From a virus: a stretch of DNA of 27,459 nucleotides. The notes beneath the pieces were generated by a model. It was not told the origin of the DNA, made no database searches, and saw only the letters and a program-made list of their open reading frames with translations. Positions within the stretch are counted from its first letter, which is position 1. The number at the start of each line of letters is the position of its first letter. The position numbers were made by a program, and so were the translations under genes. The DNA lies in the IMG/VR virus record IMGVR_UViG_3300026518_000050, positions 1 to 27,459 of that record; one strand, written 5' to 3'. Shown one piece after another: positions 7,899 through 16,245 of the stretch.

Positions 7899-8347
7899 AA
7901 AAAAATAATTTAAGCAAATTAGAACATATAAAAAAGCAATTAAAGTTAGCTAAAAAGACAGTAATTAAAGTTGGTGTTCCAGCTGATGTAGGTGTTTATA
8001 AAAACGGACAAACAATAGCAGAGGTTGGAACATACCAAGAGTATGGGCTAGGAGTTCCAAGAAGAAGTTTTTTAAGAATGCCTTTTAAGGTAAAAGAAAA
8101 AGAAATTAAGAAAGTTTTAAAGATTGGATATAAAAGTGTTTTAAAAGGAAGTGACACGATTGTTACTTTAAACAAAATAGGAATAGTGGTACAAAACATT
8201 GTTAAAGACGCTTTTAAGACAAGTGGTTATGGAACTTGGAAACCTTTAAAAAAAAGCACAATAAAAGAAAAAAAGAGTTCTAAAATATTGATAGATACCG
8301 GGCGTTTAGTGCAAAGTGTTACATTTTGGGTAGTAAAGGACGATTGA
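7895..8347 (+). CDS. Phage virion morphogenesis / tail completion protein (HK97 gp10-like)
   Basis: The 150 residues show the hallmarks of the tail-completion/virion-morphogenesis group: KVGVPADV near the N-terminus, A-E-V-G-T-Y-Q-E-Y-G with P-R-R-S-F-L-R after it, and a C-terminal G-T-W-K-P-L-K-K-S-T-I block followed by L-I-D-T-G-R-L-V-Q-S-V-T-F-W-V. These proteins act at the head-tail joint or tail end. The first residues are lysine-rich. Start overlaps the previous stop. The name covers several related roles, so the exact ring it forms is not certain. Confidence 0.8.
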   Translation: MKKNNLSKLEHIKKQLKLAKKTVIKVGVPADVGVYKNGQTIAEVGTYQEYGLGVPRRSFLRMPFKVKEKEIKKVLKIGYKSVLKGSDTIVTLNKIGIVVQNIVKDAFKTSGYGTWKPLKKSTIKEKKSSKILIDTGRLVQSVTFWVVKDD

Positions 8348-8348
8348 A

Positions 8349-8669
8349 ATGTTACCAAAATTAAATTCTGTGATAGACAAATTTTCACAGGTTGTTACAT
8401 TAAATAGAACAACTGAACAAATCATTAATCATTTTCCAACAGAAGTTGAAGAAGCATTGGAAATAAAAGCAGTTATACAACCCGCAGATAAAGAAAAATT
8501 AACATTGGATAATATCAATTATTCTTTAAAGTATATTCAAATAAACGCTTTAGATGAAATAAAAATAAATGATAAAATAAAGTATAAAAATACTTATTAT
8601 AGAGTAATATCTTTAAGTGATTTTAGTGATTATGGATATTATGAAGGCGTGGGAGAAGAAATAAAATGA
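8349..8669 (+). CDS. Head closure / stopper-like connector protein
   Basis: This 106-residue protein has the beta-barrel-like layout of stopper proteins: an N-terminal helix, the block EIKAVIQPADKEKLTL, and then I-K-I-N-D-K-I-K-Y-K-N-T-Y-Y-R-V-I-S-L-S-D with a conserved aromatic tail (FSDYGYYEGVGEEI). Stoppers sit under the adaptor ring and keep DNA in the head until infection. Assignment comes from position between tail-completion and terminator genes and from this layout, not from a diagnostic motif. The stop overlaps the next start (ATGA). Confidence 0.62.
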   Translation: MLPKLNSVIDKFSQVVTLNRTTEQIINHFPTEVEEALEIKAVIQPADKEKLTLDNINYSLKYIQINALDEIKINDKIKYKNTYYRVISLSDFSDYGYYEGVGEEIK

Positions 8670-9172
8670 TTTTATCTAAAATAGCTGATTATTTAACGGA
8701 TTTAATGAATTATACTCCTGAAAAAATATTAATTGGTAGAGAAAACGCTACTCAAAAGATGTTTGAAACCGATTATATTATCGTTGATATGTTAAGTCCG
8801 GGACAAGTTTTAACAAGTTTGACAAAGTATAATGCGGACACTGAAATTATGACGATTAATAATATCTTAAAAGGGACTTTTACGCTTGAATTTTATGGGA
8901 ATGAGGCTTATTCAAATGTCTATAAATTTTTAGCGTTGCAAAATTCACAATTATCTAAAGATTTAGAAACAAAATATCAGATTATGGTTGGAAAAGGTGA
9001 AAACATAAATAACACTAAACAGCAAGCAGGTGGAAGATATTACAACAGATACGAGGTGGAAGTTACGATACAATACAATGAATTGTTAGAAATTGACACT
9101 TATAAGATAACAAGCATACCACTTGAATTGATGAACGAAGAAGAAAAAACAGATTTTACAATTAACAAATAA
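8666..9172 (+). CDS. Tail terminator / neck protein (gp12-like)
   Basis: This 168-residue protein lies last before the sheath gene, which is the usual place for the tail terminator that caps the tube and sheath. It begins with a helix (ILSKIADYLTDLMNY) and has the strands DYIIVDMLSPGQVL, LKGTFTLEFYG and YEVEVTIQYNELLE, with E-V-T-I-Q-Y typical of the phage neck terminator family. No signal peptide or membrane segment is present. The function is inferred from fold character and position. Start overlaps the previous stop as ATGA. Confidence 0.65.
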   Translation: MILSKIADYLTDLMNYTPEKILIGRENATQKMFETDYIIVDMLSPGQVLTSLTKYNADTEIMTINNILKGTFTLEFYGNEAYSNVYKFLALQNSQLSKDLETKYQIMVGKGENINNTKQQAGGRYYNRYEVEVTIQYNELLEIDTYKITSIPLELMNEEEKTDFTINK

Positions 9173-9184
9173 AGGAGTAAATAA

Positions 9185-10711
9185 ATGGCAAACTTAACAA
9201 ATGTGGTTGATGTTTCTATTATACCAAGCGGTAGAACATTAGATAGAACAAATATGAATATTGTAGCTATTGTTACGAGTGAATTAGGTGTGCTTAATTC
9301 TTTAAACAGAACAAAAGTATATTTAGATTTAAGTAGTGTGACACAAGATTTTGGAACAAATAGTAAAATGTATGATTTTGCTAAAACATTATTTTCACAA
9401 ACAAAAAATCCGTGTAATAGTGGTGGTTATTTAGTTGCTGGATATTGGAGAGCAGTTGATGAAACAATAGCGGCTCAATCTGGTAAATTAATAGGGGCTC
9501 AAGTAAGTGACGCGGTAGTGGTTAAAACTTTACAAAAAGTTAGTGATGGAAGTTTTATAACAAGTGTAGATGGTAATAAGAAGACAGTAACAGGGCTTGA
9601 TTTTAGGACTATTACAAGTATAAACGATATACCAAGTATTTTAGAAAATGCAATAACTGGAAAAGCAGATGACGGCTCAACTGATATTACTGTAAAAGTA
9701 ACATTTGAAAATCAAAAATTTGTTATTACAAGCAACACTACTGGAACCTCAAGTGCGGTTGATTATTTTACAGATGCTTCAAGTGGAACTTTTATAGGAA
9801 ATACTTTAGCATTGGCACAAGGAACAGGAGCAATAAGCATTTCCGGGACAGCTTCACAAACATTAGCGGCTGAAACAAAAGAAGAGGCGTTAAATGAATT
9901 AATTAATAAAGAGCCTTTTAAAGGGTGTGTTTTTATAGATAAACCGACAGACGCAGAAGCACAAAGTATGGCTACTTGGGGAAGCTCAAATGATGTTATT
10001 TTTTATGATGTATTTGATAGCCCTACAAATTTAGAAGTAGATACCACAAATGTAGCATGGGAAATTAAGCTGAGTGGTGATGTAAATTATAGAATGATTT
10101 ATCGTAAAGACGGAAACAGAAAAATTGCAGTAGCTTATATGGCAAGAATGCATACGGTCAATTTTAACGCACAAAATAGTGCAATAACTATGAACTTAAA
10201 AGAACTTACAGGAATAACACCTGAAAGCTATACACAAGATGAAATAAACAAAGCAATGACGGCTGGACTAGATATATATACAACTTTTGGAGATTTGCCA
10301 AAATTATTAGTCAGTGGGGCAAATGGTTTCGTAGATAATGTTTATAATTTTATTGCTATTAAAAAGTTCGTTCAAATTGATTTATTTAATTTATTAGGAA
10401 CAACAGGAACTAAATTAGCACAAATTACAAGTGATGTTCAAAAAATTGTAGATACTGTGGAAAAAACATTAAAATTATTTAGAAGAGCAAAAGTAATTGC
10501 GCCGGGGACTTGGAATAGCCCTGATACATTTGGAGATATAAAAGTATTTACAAGAAATATTGAAACAAATGGTTATTATGTAATGGCACAACCTTTAAGC
10601 GAACAAGCACAAAGTGACAGAGAAGCGAGAAAATCTCCACTTATTCAAGTAGCCTTTAAAAACGCTGGTGCAATTCATAGCGTTGATACCATTATTCAAT
10701 ATAATTTATAA
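9185..10711 (+). CDS. Contractile tail sheath protein (DUF3383)
   Basis: At 508 residues with an N-terminal VDVSIIPSGRTLDRTNMNIVAIV block this matches the DUF3383 sheath family of compact myoviruses. The C-terminal region VIAPGTWNSPDTFGDI, with a final beta strand GAIHSVDTIIQYNL, is the part that normally forms the inter-subunit strand exchange of contractile sheaths. A variable Thr/Ser/Gly-rich insert around residues 130-230 (TSNTTGTSSAVDYF) is probably the surface domain. The product surrounds the tube encoded by the next gene and contracts to drive it through the envelope. A strong AAAGGAG box precedes the start. Confidence 0.87.
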   Translation: MANLTNVVDVSIIPSGRTLDRTNMNIVAIVTSELGVLNSLNRTKVYLDLSSVTQDFGTNSKMYDFAKTLFSQTKNPCNSGGYLVAGYWRAVDETIAAQSGKLIGAQVSDAVVVKTLQKVSDGSFITSVDGNKKTVTGLDFRTITSINDIPSILENAITGKADDGSTDITVKVTFENQKFVITSNTTGTSSAVDYFTDASSGTFIGNTLALAQGTGAISISGTASQTLAAETKEEALNELINKEPFKGCVFIDKPTDAEAQSMATWGSSNDVIFYDVFDSPTNLEVDTTNVAWEIKLSGDVNYRMIYRKDGNRKIAVAYMARMHTVNFNAQNSAITMNLKELTGITPESYTQDEINKAMTAGLDIYTTFGDLPKLLVSGANGFVDNVYNFIAIKKFVQIDLFNLLGTTGTKLAQITSDVQKIVDTVEKTLKLFRRAKVIAPGTWNSPDTFGDIKVFTRNIETNGYYVMAQPLSEQAQSDREARKSPLIQVAFKNAGAIHSVDTIIQYNL

Positions 10712-10722
10712 AAGGAGTTTAA

Positions 10723-11151
10723 ATGGCAACAATTAGTTTTAAAGCGGACAGCACAACATTAATACTTAACGGGCAGGTTATAAGTGATTTTATTGCTGGA
10801 GATATTGTTGAATTAGCACCAAAAAATCCACATACAGCAAGAAGTTATGGAGCGGATAAAAGTGTAAATATAATTCAAAGAACAGATGCAGAAGTTTATG
10901 ATTTAAAATTTAGCGTTCTAAAAAATAGTGATAGTGATATTTTTCTAAATAATGAACTTAACAAAGAAAAGCCGGTTATTTTTCAAGGAAGCGTTAAAGA
11001 GGTTTTTGTTAAAGATGGGACAGAATATACAGAAAGTTTTGAAATAGAAGCAGGAAGTTTCACAGATAGACCGACTTATACTAAAAATAATCAAGACGGA
11101 AATTTTACAGTTGAATACACAATCGAGTGTTATGCTAAAAGATTGGTTTAA
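10723..11151 (+). CDS. Tail tube protein (DUF3277-like)
   Basis: This 142-residue protein is the inner tube subunit. It begins with ATISFKADSTTLILNGQVISDFIAGD, matching the tube family in which an N-terminal strand is followed by a long loop, and has the block KNPHTARSYGADKSVNIIQR, which is typical of DUF3277-type tube proteins. The C-terminus is a beta sandwich strand (FTVEYTIECYAKRLV). It is placed between sheath and tail assembly chaperone, as in Mu-like and KPP10-like phages. Its TAA stop lies in the loop of a strong inverted repeat (11135-11162), possibly stabilising or attenuating the message. Confidence 0.84.
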   Translation: MATISFKADSTTLILNGQVISDFIAGDIVELAPKNPHTARSYGADKSVNIIQRTDAEVYDLKFSVLKNSDSDIFLNNELNKEKPVIFQGSVKEVFVKDGTEYTESFEIEAGSFTDRPTYTKNNQDGNFTVEYTIECYAKRLV

Positions 11152-11162
11152 TCCTCTTTTAG
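11135..11162 (+). terminator. 8-bp stem hairpin across the tail tube stop codon
   Basis: CTAAAAGA (11135-11142) and TCTTTTAG (11155-11162) are perfect inverted repeats around a 12-base loop that holds the tube gene stop codon. The following bases are TATAATTAAAAC rather than a T-run, so this is more likely an mRNA-stabilising hairpin or attenuator than a full terminator. It spans the only notable gap between tail genes. Confidence 0.4.
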
Positions 11163-11187
11163 TATAATTAAAACAAAAAGGAAATAA

Positions 11188-11604
11188 ATGAATAATGACA
11201 TTAAACAAGTAGAAGAGCAAAAAGAAGAATTTAAAAAAGAAATGGAAGAACAAAGAGAAGAAGTTATAAAACAATTAGAAGAATGGAACAAAAACGGCTT
11301 TTTTGAAGTGAATGGCAGAAAATATGTTTTATCTAAAATGACGCATCAGTTTAGAGTTGAAGTATTAGCAATTTATTCCGAGATAGAAATATTGTTATTA
11401 AGTGGCAATTATAGTTTTATGATAGAAGATAATTTTAAAAAAATAATTAAAAAAATAGAAGACAGAGTTTTATTTGATGGAATGCAAATCAGCAAAAGAC
11501 CTCAACATTGGGAAGAATACGAAGAAGATTATATTGATTTTGTAACTTTAAGTATGAAAGTGATTTGTTTCCCTTTTTATAAAAAAAAACTAGCTATAAA
11601 TTAA
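11188..11604 (+). CDS. Tail assembly chaperone, zero-frame product (gpG-like)
   Basis: This 138-residue protein lies between tail tube and tape measure, the position of the tail assembly chaperones that coat the tape measure during tail building. It starts with a long charged coiled-coil helix (residues 3-32, E/K/Q-rich) followed by an N-G-R-K-Y-V-L-S-K-M-T domain. Near the end a run of nine A residues (11581-11589) is read as K-K-K, only five codons before the stop. The run contains the slippery heptamer A-AAA-AAA, and the -1 frame is open just beyond. The coding call is firm; the chaperone role rests on position and on the frameshift arrangement. Confidence 0.82.
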   Translation: MNNDIKQVEEQKEEFKKEMEEQREEVIKQLEEWNKNGFFEVNGRKYVLSKMTHQFRVEVLAIYSEIEILLLSGNYSFMIEDNFKKIIKKIEDRVLFDGMQISKRPQHWEEYEEDYIDFVTLSMKVICFPFYKKKLAIN

Positions 11605-11822
11605 GCAGAAAAACAAGAGATGAGAATTATTGGGCGAAGTATGTAGAACATACAAATTTAGACGAGTTAGATATTTTATTTTTTTCTTTAGTAAAAAAAG
11701 GGTATGGAGATTTGGAAAAGATTAAAGAGCTTGACACGGAAGAAATACTAAAAATAGTAGAATATGAAAGTATTTTAAATGATATTGAGAGTTTAGCAAT
11801 GGAAGACGCACAAAGGGAATAA
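11583..11822 (+). CDS. Tail assembly chaperone -1 frame extension (gpT-like part of gpGT)
   Basis: The -1 frame is blocked by a TAA at 11580-11582, opens at 11583 and runs 79 codons to TAA at 11820-11822. It has no ATG or GTG start until four bases into its last eight codons, so it cannot be a normal independent gene. Slippage on A-AAA-AAA (11583-11589) would join 134 residues of the upstream frame to 77 residues of this one, giving a 211-residue fusion. The extension is acidic and helical (YWAKYVEHTNLDELDILFF). This is the usual gpG/gpGT arrangement. Its stop is two bases before the tape measure ATG. Confidence 0.72.
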   Translation, partial: KKTSYKLSRKTRDENYWAKYVEHTNLDELDILFFSLVKKGYGDLEKIKELDTEEILKIVEYESILNDIESLAMEDAQRE

Positions 11823-11823
11823 A

Positions 11824-13245
11824 ATGACAGTAGCAGAATTAGCCACAAAATTTAGTTTTACGGGAAGTTTAGCGCCGCTTGATAAATTAAATAGTGGCTT
11901 AAAAAGTGGAATAACACAAATAGTTAAACTTGGAAGTGCTGTAACGGCAACAGGAATAGCTTTAAACGGGTATATAGCCCATATTTTAGAAAGTTCCGAT
12001 GAAATGGGACAATTAAGCAAGGAAACGGGCGTAAGCGTTGAAACTATACAGGAGTTAGGATATGCGGCAAGTCAAAACGGCTCTTCTTTACAAGCGTTAG
12101 AAACAAGTTTAAGAGGCTTATCTAAAACAATAGGTGAAGCTTCTATACAAGGTAATGCCGATTTTTCCCGTTTAGGTATAAGTGTAAGAGATAGCACGGG
12201 AAGAGTAAAAACAGCGTCTGAAGTTATGATGGAGCTAATGCAAAGGTTTAAGCAATTACATTTATCAGTTCAGGAACAAAGAGGGTATCTGGAAAGATTA
12301 GGAATAGACCAAAGTATGCTACAAACTTTAGATGAAACTTCCGGACAATTGCAAAAATTAATGAATAAAGCTAAAGCGTTGGGAGTTGTTACAACAAAAC
12401 AAAGCAAAGAAATTATGAATTTTAACGATAGTTTAGACACACTTAAATATGGTTTTAATTCTATACAAAAACAAATAGCAATAGCTTTTGCACCGCAAAT
12501 GAAAAATTTAACAAATAATTTTATTGACTTTTTAATAGCAAATAAAAGATTAATTGAAAATGGACTTAAAAAGTTTTTTATTATAGTGAATAGTGGATTA
12601 GGGGCAGTGTGGAATTTTGGAAAAATGATTTATAAATTAATTGATGGAGCAAATGGAGCCACGAAAGCAATAGCAGGCATAGGATTAGCAATTTTAGTGT
12701 TAAATAAATTAACTAAAAAAAATTTAATAGCGTTAGCAATAATGGCAGTTATTGCAGTTATAAATGATTTAGACACCGCGTTAAAAGGTGGAAAATCAGT
12801 AATAAATGAATGGCTTGAGAGTTGGTTTGGAGTTAGTGTTCCTGATTTATTAAAAGACATTATTCATTTGCTTTATAAAGTGGGGAAAGTAGCCAACATA
12901 ATAGCAAAGCCTTTTAAAGAAATAGCTATGTCTTTAGCAATAATGAGAAATGATAAAAAGTTAGAAGCGTGGCTAATGTCACCCGGAAAACCTAAAAAAA
13001 TGACCGCTATTCAAAAAAAGATGTTTAATAGTAATCCTATTGAAAAAAGATTAACTGAAATGAACTTAAATAAAATAAAAACTCCTAATATAGTAGGTAG
13101 TAATATCCAACATAAGCAAATTAACAATTTACATATTGAGATAAAAACAACAGCAGACGCAAAAACAACAGCACAATATACAGCTGATAGAATAAGCGAG
13201 ATTTTTAATAAAGGTAATAACTATTTTAATAAAGGTGGCAGATGA
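11824..13245 (+). CDS. Tape measure protein
   Basis: The 473-residue protein sets tail length and is probably ejected with DNA. It shows an N-terminal helix-rich region (KLNSGLKSGITQIVKLGSAV), the S-S-D-E-M-G-Q-L-S-K-E-T-G-V-S block common in tape measures of this group, a Gln-rich coiled coil centre, and a hydrophobic segment around residues 277-305 (ATKAIAGIGLAILVLN then LIALAIMAVIAVI) that could cross the membrane during infection. The small size predicts a short tail, on the order of 70 nm if about 0.15 nm per residue applies. It follows the frameshifted chaperones, and its stop overlaps the next start (ATGA). Confidence 0.85.
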   Translation: MTVAELATKFSFTGSLAPLDKLNSGLKSGITQIVKLGSAVTATGIALNGYIAHILESSDEMGQLSKETGVSVETIQELGYAASQNGSSLQALETSLRGLSKTIGEASIQGNADFSRLGISVRDSTGRVKTASEVMMELMQRFKQLHLSVQEQRGYLERLGIDQSMLQTLDETSGQLQKLMNKAKALGVVTTKQSKEIMNFNDSLDTLKYGFNSIQKQIAIAFAPQMKNLTNNFIDFLIANKRLIENGLKKFFIIVNSGLGAVWNFGKMIYKLIDGANGATKAIAGIGLAILVLNKLTKKNLIALAIMAVIAVINDLDTALKGGKSVINEWLESWFGVSVPDLLKDIIHLLYKVGKVANIIAKPFKEIAMSLAIMRNDKKLEAWLMSPGKPKKMTAIQKKMFNSNPIEKRLTEMNLNKIKTPNIVGSNIQHKQINNLHIEIKTTADAKTTAQYTADRISEIFNKGNNYFNKGGR

Positions 13246-13997
13246 TTGATTTTAATAAATTTTTTGGAGAGCATACTAGTGATAAAAAATCTATTGGTAT
13301 TGGTGGTTGGACGGCAGAAGTAAGGATTAGCCAAAATTTACAAATGACTTCACAAGCACCCGATAACTATTTGGAAGATGGGAGCGTTATACAAGACCAT
13401 ATTATAAACAACCCTACAATTATAGAAATAACGGGGGAAGTGGCGGAAGTAAATATTAAGCAACATTTTTCAAGCGATACTTTTGTAAAACCGATAGATA
13501 AAGCACAAAATATTCTTAATAGCGTGTTTCCAAGCAGTTTAACTAATCAAGCAACGGAAAAAGTAAAATCACTTTTAATTAATACCAATACAGCTTTTAC
13601 CACCTTAAGCTCTTATGAGAATAATGTAGAAAATTTATATTCTATTTATAAAAATAAAACTCCAAAAGATATACAAAAAGAATTTATTAGTTTTTTAAAT
13701 AGAGTTTTTAAAACAAAAATGTTACTAGCAATAGAAACTCCTTTCGGGACTTTTAAAAATATGAGAATTATTTCTTTAGCAATACAAAGAGATAATACAA
13801 CAAATCAGGCTATAAAATATCAGATGACTATTAAACAATTAAGATTTGCAAAAACTTTATATGTTTTAAAAGAAAAATATTTTAAAAATCCAACGGGAAG
13901 CGTAACAAATAAAACAAAGAGTAAAAAATATCGTGGGGAGCAACAAGGGACTAAACAGCCCGAAAGTTTCTTATATAAAATGATGAGTATTTTTTAA
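13242..13997 (+). CDS. Dit-like baseplate / tail protein
   Basis: This 251-residue protein follows the tape measure. The N-terminal part has the block EDGSVIQDHIINNPTIIEITG, the strand-turn-strand that marks Dit-like tail proteins of compact myoviruses, in which a ring connects tube and hub. The centre is a helical insert (residues about 80-150), and the C-terminal strand set FKNMRIISLAIQRDNTTNQA completes the fold. It should lie at the upper baseplate in the cell-free virion. A basic tail (KSKKYRGEQQGTKQPES) ends the protein. Overlaps the tape measure gene by four bases. Confidence 0.76.
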   Translation: MIDFNKFFGEHTSDKKSIGIGGWTAEVRISQNLQMTSQAPDNYLEDGSVIQDHIINNPTIIEITGEVAEVNIKQHFSSDTFVKPIDKAQNILNSVFPSSLTNQATEKVKSLLINTNTAFTTLSSYENNVENLYSIYKNKTPKDIQKEFISFLNRVFKTKMLLAIETPFGTFKNMRIISLAIQRDNTTNQAIKYQMTIKQLRFAKTLYVLKEKYFKNPTGSVTNKTKSKKYRGEQQGTKQPESFLYKMMSIF

Positions 13998-14008
13998 AAA
14001 GGAAAAAA

Positions 14009-14332
14009 ATGAGAAAATTTACTATTAATGCTATTCCGTTACAAAATTTTGAGATACCTTTTAAAGAAGGAAACATAAAAATAGATTTAGAATTTAGGGC
14101 TGGGCGTTGGCTTATTGATGTAAATTACAAAGATAAAATATTAAATGGGGCTAAACTTGCTAGTGGTGTTTTTATATGCAAAGGTAAAAACTATCCTTTT
14201 GATTTTTGGATTGATGACAAAGGATTAGGGATAGACCCTTTTAGTCTAGATTGTTTTGAAAGAGGATTGTTTGATTTTTATTTATTAGAAAAGCAAGATA
14301 TGGAATTAATAAGAGGATATAGCGTTGAGTGA
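14009..14332 (+). CDS. Baseplate plug protein (Pam3 gp18-like)
   Basis: The 107-residue protein has the pattern of the short beta-rich baseplate proteins described from cyanophage Pam3: IPLQNFEIPFKEGNIKIDLEFR, a conserved G-R-W-L-I-D-V-N-Y, a central L-A-S-G-V-F segment, and the ending I-D-P-F-S-L-D-C-F-E-R-G-L-F-D-F-Y-L. In Pam3 this protein helps seal the tube tip. Its position between Dit-like and hub genes fits. The stop TGA overlaps the TTG start of the hub gene. Confidence 0.74.
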   Translation: MRKFTINAIPLQNFEIPFKEGNIKIDLEFRAGRWLIDVNYKDKILNGAKLASGVFICKGKNYPFDFWIDDKGLGIDPFSLDCFERGLFDFYLLEKQDMELIRGYSVE

Positions 14333-15161
14333 TAATAGATTTATAAGGGATTATGAACTAGTTATAACTCTTCCAAATAATGAAGCGGTAGAAATTAAGC
14401 CTGAATTAAGAGTGCAATTTCAAATTACAAAAAGTATAAGAGGCGGCTTGAATAGCTGTGCGTTAAGAGTTTATAACTTAAATGAAGACAAAAGAATGAA
14501 AATTGTAAAAAATAAACAAAATAATCTTAAAATGATTAAATTTCTTTTTAAGGCAGGATATAAAAATAATATTGGTTTGTTATTTAAAGGTAATGTGTGG
14601 AATGCTTATTCTATAAAACAAGGAGCGGATTTTATAACTATAATAAATAGTTTAGATGGTGGGTATGATATGATTAATAGCTTTACTTCTAAAACTATTA
14701 ACGGGGGTAATTATATAGAGCATATTCTAGCAGATATGCCAAACACTCAAAAGGGAGCTTTAACAAATCTTAAAAAATTATTTAGACCAAAAGTGTTAGT
14801 TGGTAATAGTCACAAATTAATTGAAGAAAATATGGGAATAGATGAAACTTTTTTTATAGAAAATGAAAAGCTATATGTTATGAAAGATAATGAGGTTATA
14901 GGAGATTTAATTTCTTTAGTTAGCCCTGAGACTGGCTTAATACAAACTCCAGTTATTGATAATCAACAAGTGACCTTTAAAACGCTTTTAAATCCAAGTA
15001 TTAAAATAGGACACAGAATACAATTAGAAAGTAGTGCAAAATGGTTAAATGGAGTTTATAAAGTAATAACTATTAAATACACGGGTGATAATTATGGGAA
15101 CGATTGGACGCAAGAAGTTACTTGTTATAATCCAGTTATAACATATAAGGTATTAAAATGA
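14325..15161 (+). CDS. Baseplate hub protein (gp27/gp44-like)
   Basis: This 278-residue protein is predicted to form the trimeric hub that joins tube and spike. Visible features: a tube-like barrel start (YELVITLPNNEAVEIKPELRVQFQITKS), the L-R-V-Y-N-L-N-E segment, a second barrel beginning FLFKAGYKNNIGLLFKGNV, and a C-terminal L-N-P-S-I-K-I-G-H-R-I-Q-L-E-S block, all common to hub proteins of Mu gp44/P2 gpD type. The start is the rare codon TTG at 14325, chosen because an AGAGGA box lies about seven bases upstream and the start overlaps the previous stop; no ATG occurs nearby in frame. Confidence 0.77.
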   Translation: MSDNRFIRDYELVITLPNNEAVEIKPELRVQFQITKSIRGGLNSCALRVYNLNEDKRMKIVKNKQNNLKMIKFLFKAGYKNNIGLLFKGNVWNAYSIKQGADFITIINSLDGGYDMINSFTSKTINGGNYIEHILADMPNTQKGALTNLKKLFRPKVLVGNSHKLIEENMGIDETFFIENEKLYVMKDNEVIGDLISLVSPETGLIQTPVIDNQQVTFKTLLNPSIKIGHRIQLESSAKWLNGVYKVITIKYTGDNYGNDWTQEVTCYNPVITYKVLK

Positions 15162-15883
15162 ATTACAACAATAATTTAACACCAGATTTTGAAAGCGTAA
15201 TATTAGCGGCTATTGCGGAGGCATTAAGTAATACTCACACAACTTTAATAGCTAAAATAACAAAAGTAAATAAAACAACTATAAATTGTAAGCCAGTTAT
15301 AAGCAGGATTGTGAATAATAAAAAAATAGATTTACCAGAATTTGTGGAAGTGCCGATTATAAACTTTTTAGGTGGCAGCAGTAGCATACAAATGCCATTA
15401 GCCGTTGGTGATTATTGTGTTTTGTTTGTAAATGAAAGATGTTTTGACAATTGGTATGAGGGACAAGATTTTGAGACACCTTTAGAATTAAGAATGTTCG
15501 ATTATTCCGATAGCATTGCATTAGTTGGATTAAAAAATAAACAAAGTGAATTAACTATCCCGGAAGTTATTACAATACTAGGAAATACATACCAAAAAGG
15601 TAATTATACACACGATGGTAACAGAACTCAAAAAGGCAATTATATATTGAATGGAAATCAAGAAGTAAATGGGAATGTGGTTATAAATGGAAATTTAACA
15701 GTAAATGGGAATATAACTTGCAGTGGAACAATTAGTGCTGGAAACTTTACGGGATTAAATGGAGGAGCTTTAACGACAAATGTAGATATTAATACTAGTG
15801 GGGATGTAAAAGCTGGGTCAATTAGCCTTAAAGAACATACTCACACGGATAGTAGCGGTGGAACAACAAGTGCGCCAAATTAA
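15158..15883 (+). CDS. Baseplate spike protein (gp138/gpV-like) with HxH metal-binding tip
   Basis: This is the membrane-piercing tip of the tail. Residues 1-120 match the Gp138 N-terminal OB-type domain (VILAAIAEALSNTHTTLIA, VEVPIINFLGG). From about 145 the sequence becomes a triangular beta-helix stem made of repeated G-N/N-G steps (KGNYTHDGNRT, NGNVVINGNLTVNGNI). The end has L-K-E-H-T-H-T-D-S-S-G-G-T-T; the HxH pair (about residues 227 and 229) coordinates iron in P2 and phi92 spikes. The product forms a trimer under the hub. Start and stop are both tightly packed with neighbours. Confidence 0.85.
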   Translation: MNYNNNLTPDFESVILAAIAEALSNTHTTLIAKITKVNKTTINCKPVISRIVNNKKIDLPEFVEVPIINFLGGSSSIQMPLAVGDYCVLFVNERCFDNWYEGQDFETPLELRMFDYSDSIALVGLKNKQSELTIPEVITILGNTYQKGNYTHDGNRTQKGNYILNGNQEVNGNVVINGNLTVNGNITCSGTISAGNFTGLNGGALTTNVDINTSGDVKAGSISLKEHTHTDSSGGTTSAPN

Positions 15884-15894
15884 AAGGGGAATTA

Positions 15895-16245
15895 ATGAAA
15901 GTTAGAAGATTAGATAACAAAGGTGATTGGACTTTTGGAAATGGATTAGCAAATTATGCAAAAGAAAATGAGGCTATTTTGCAAAATGTGGCAACAAGAA
16001 TAAAATCTTTTAAGGGCGATTGGTTTTTAGATAATGAGGCAAACATTGATTGGTTTAGGTTATTATCTACAAAAGACACAAAACAAATAATCATAAATGA
16101 AATTGAAAGAGTTACACTTGAAACAGAGGGAGTGATAAGAATAGTAAATTTAGAATTTATGCAAGATAACGAAAGAAAAGCGGTTATTAATCTTATTTTA
16201 GATACAATATACACAACAGATATAAAAATAGGAGTAAAAATATGA
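15895..16245 (+). CDS. Baseplate wedge protein (gp46/gp25-like)
   Basis: At 116 residues, with the start block K-V-R-R-L-D-N-K-G-D-W-T-F-G-N-G-L-A-N-Y and N-V-A-T-R-I-K-S-F, then G-D-W-F-L-D followed by I-D-W, this matches the small wedge protein found before gpJ in Mu-like phages (gp46/gpW/gp25 group), which links the sheath base to the wedge. The C-terminal strands carry V-N-L-E-F. Overlaps the gpJ start (ATGA), so the two wedge parts are probably made together. Confidence 0.8.
   Translation: MKVRRLDNKGDWTFGNGLANYAKENEAILQNVATRIKSFKGDWFLDNEANIDWFRLLSTKDTKQIIINEIERVTLETEGVIRIVNLEFMQDNERKAVINLILDTIYTTDIKIGVKI

Noticed and set aside
11143-11168. Promoter at TATAAT 11163-11168 before the tail assembly chaperone
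   Set aside because: The nearest -35-like hexamer (TTGGTT, 11143) leaves a 14-base spacer, too short, and the box is adjacent to a hairpin in continuous late genes.
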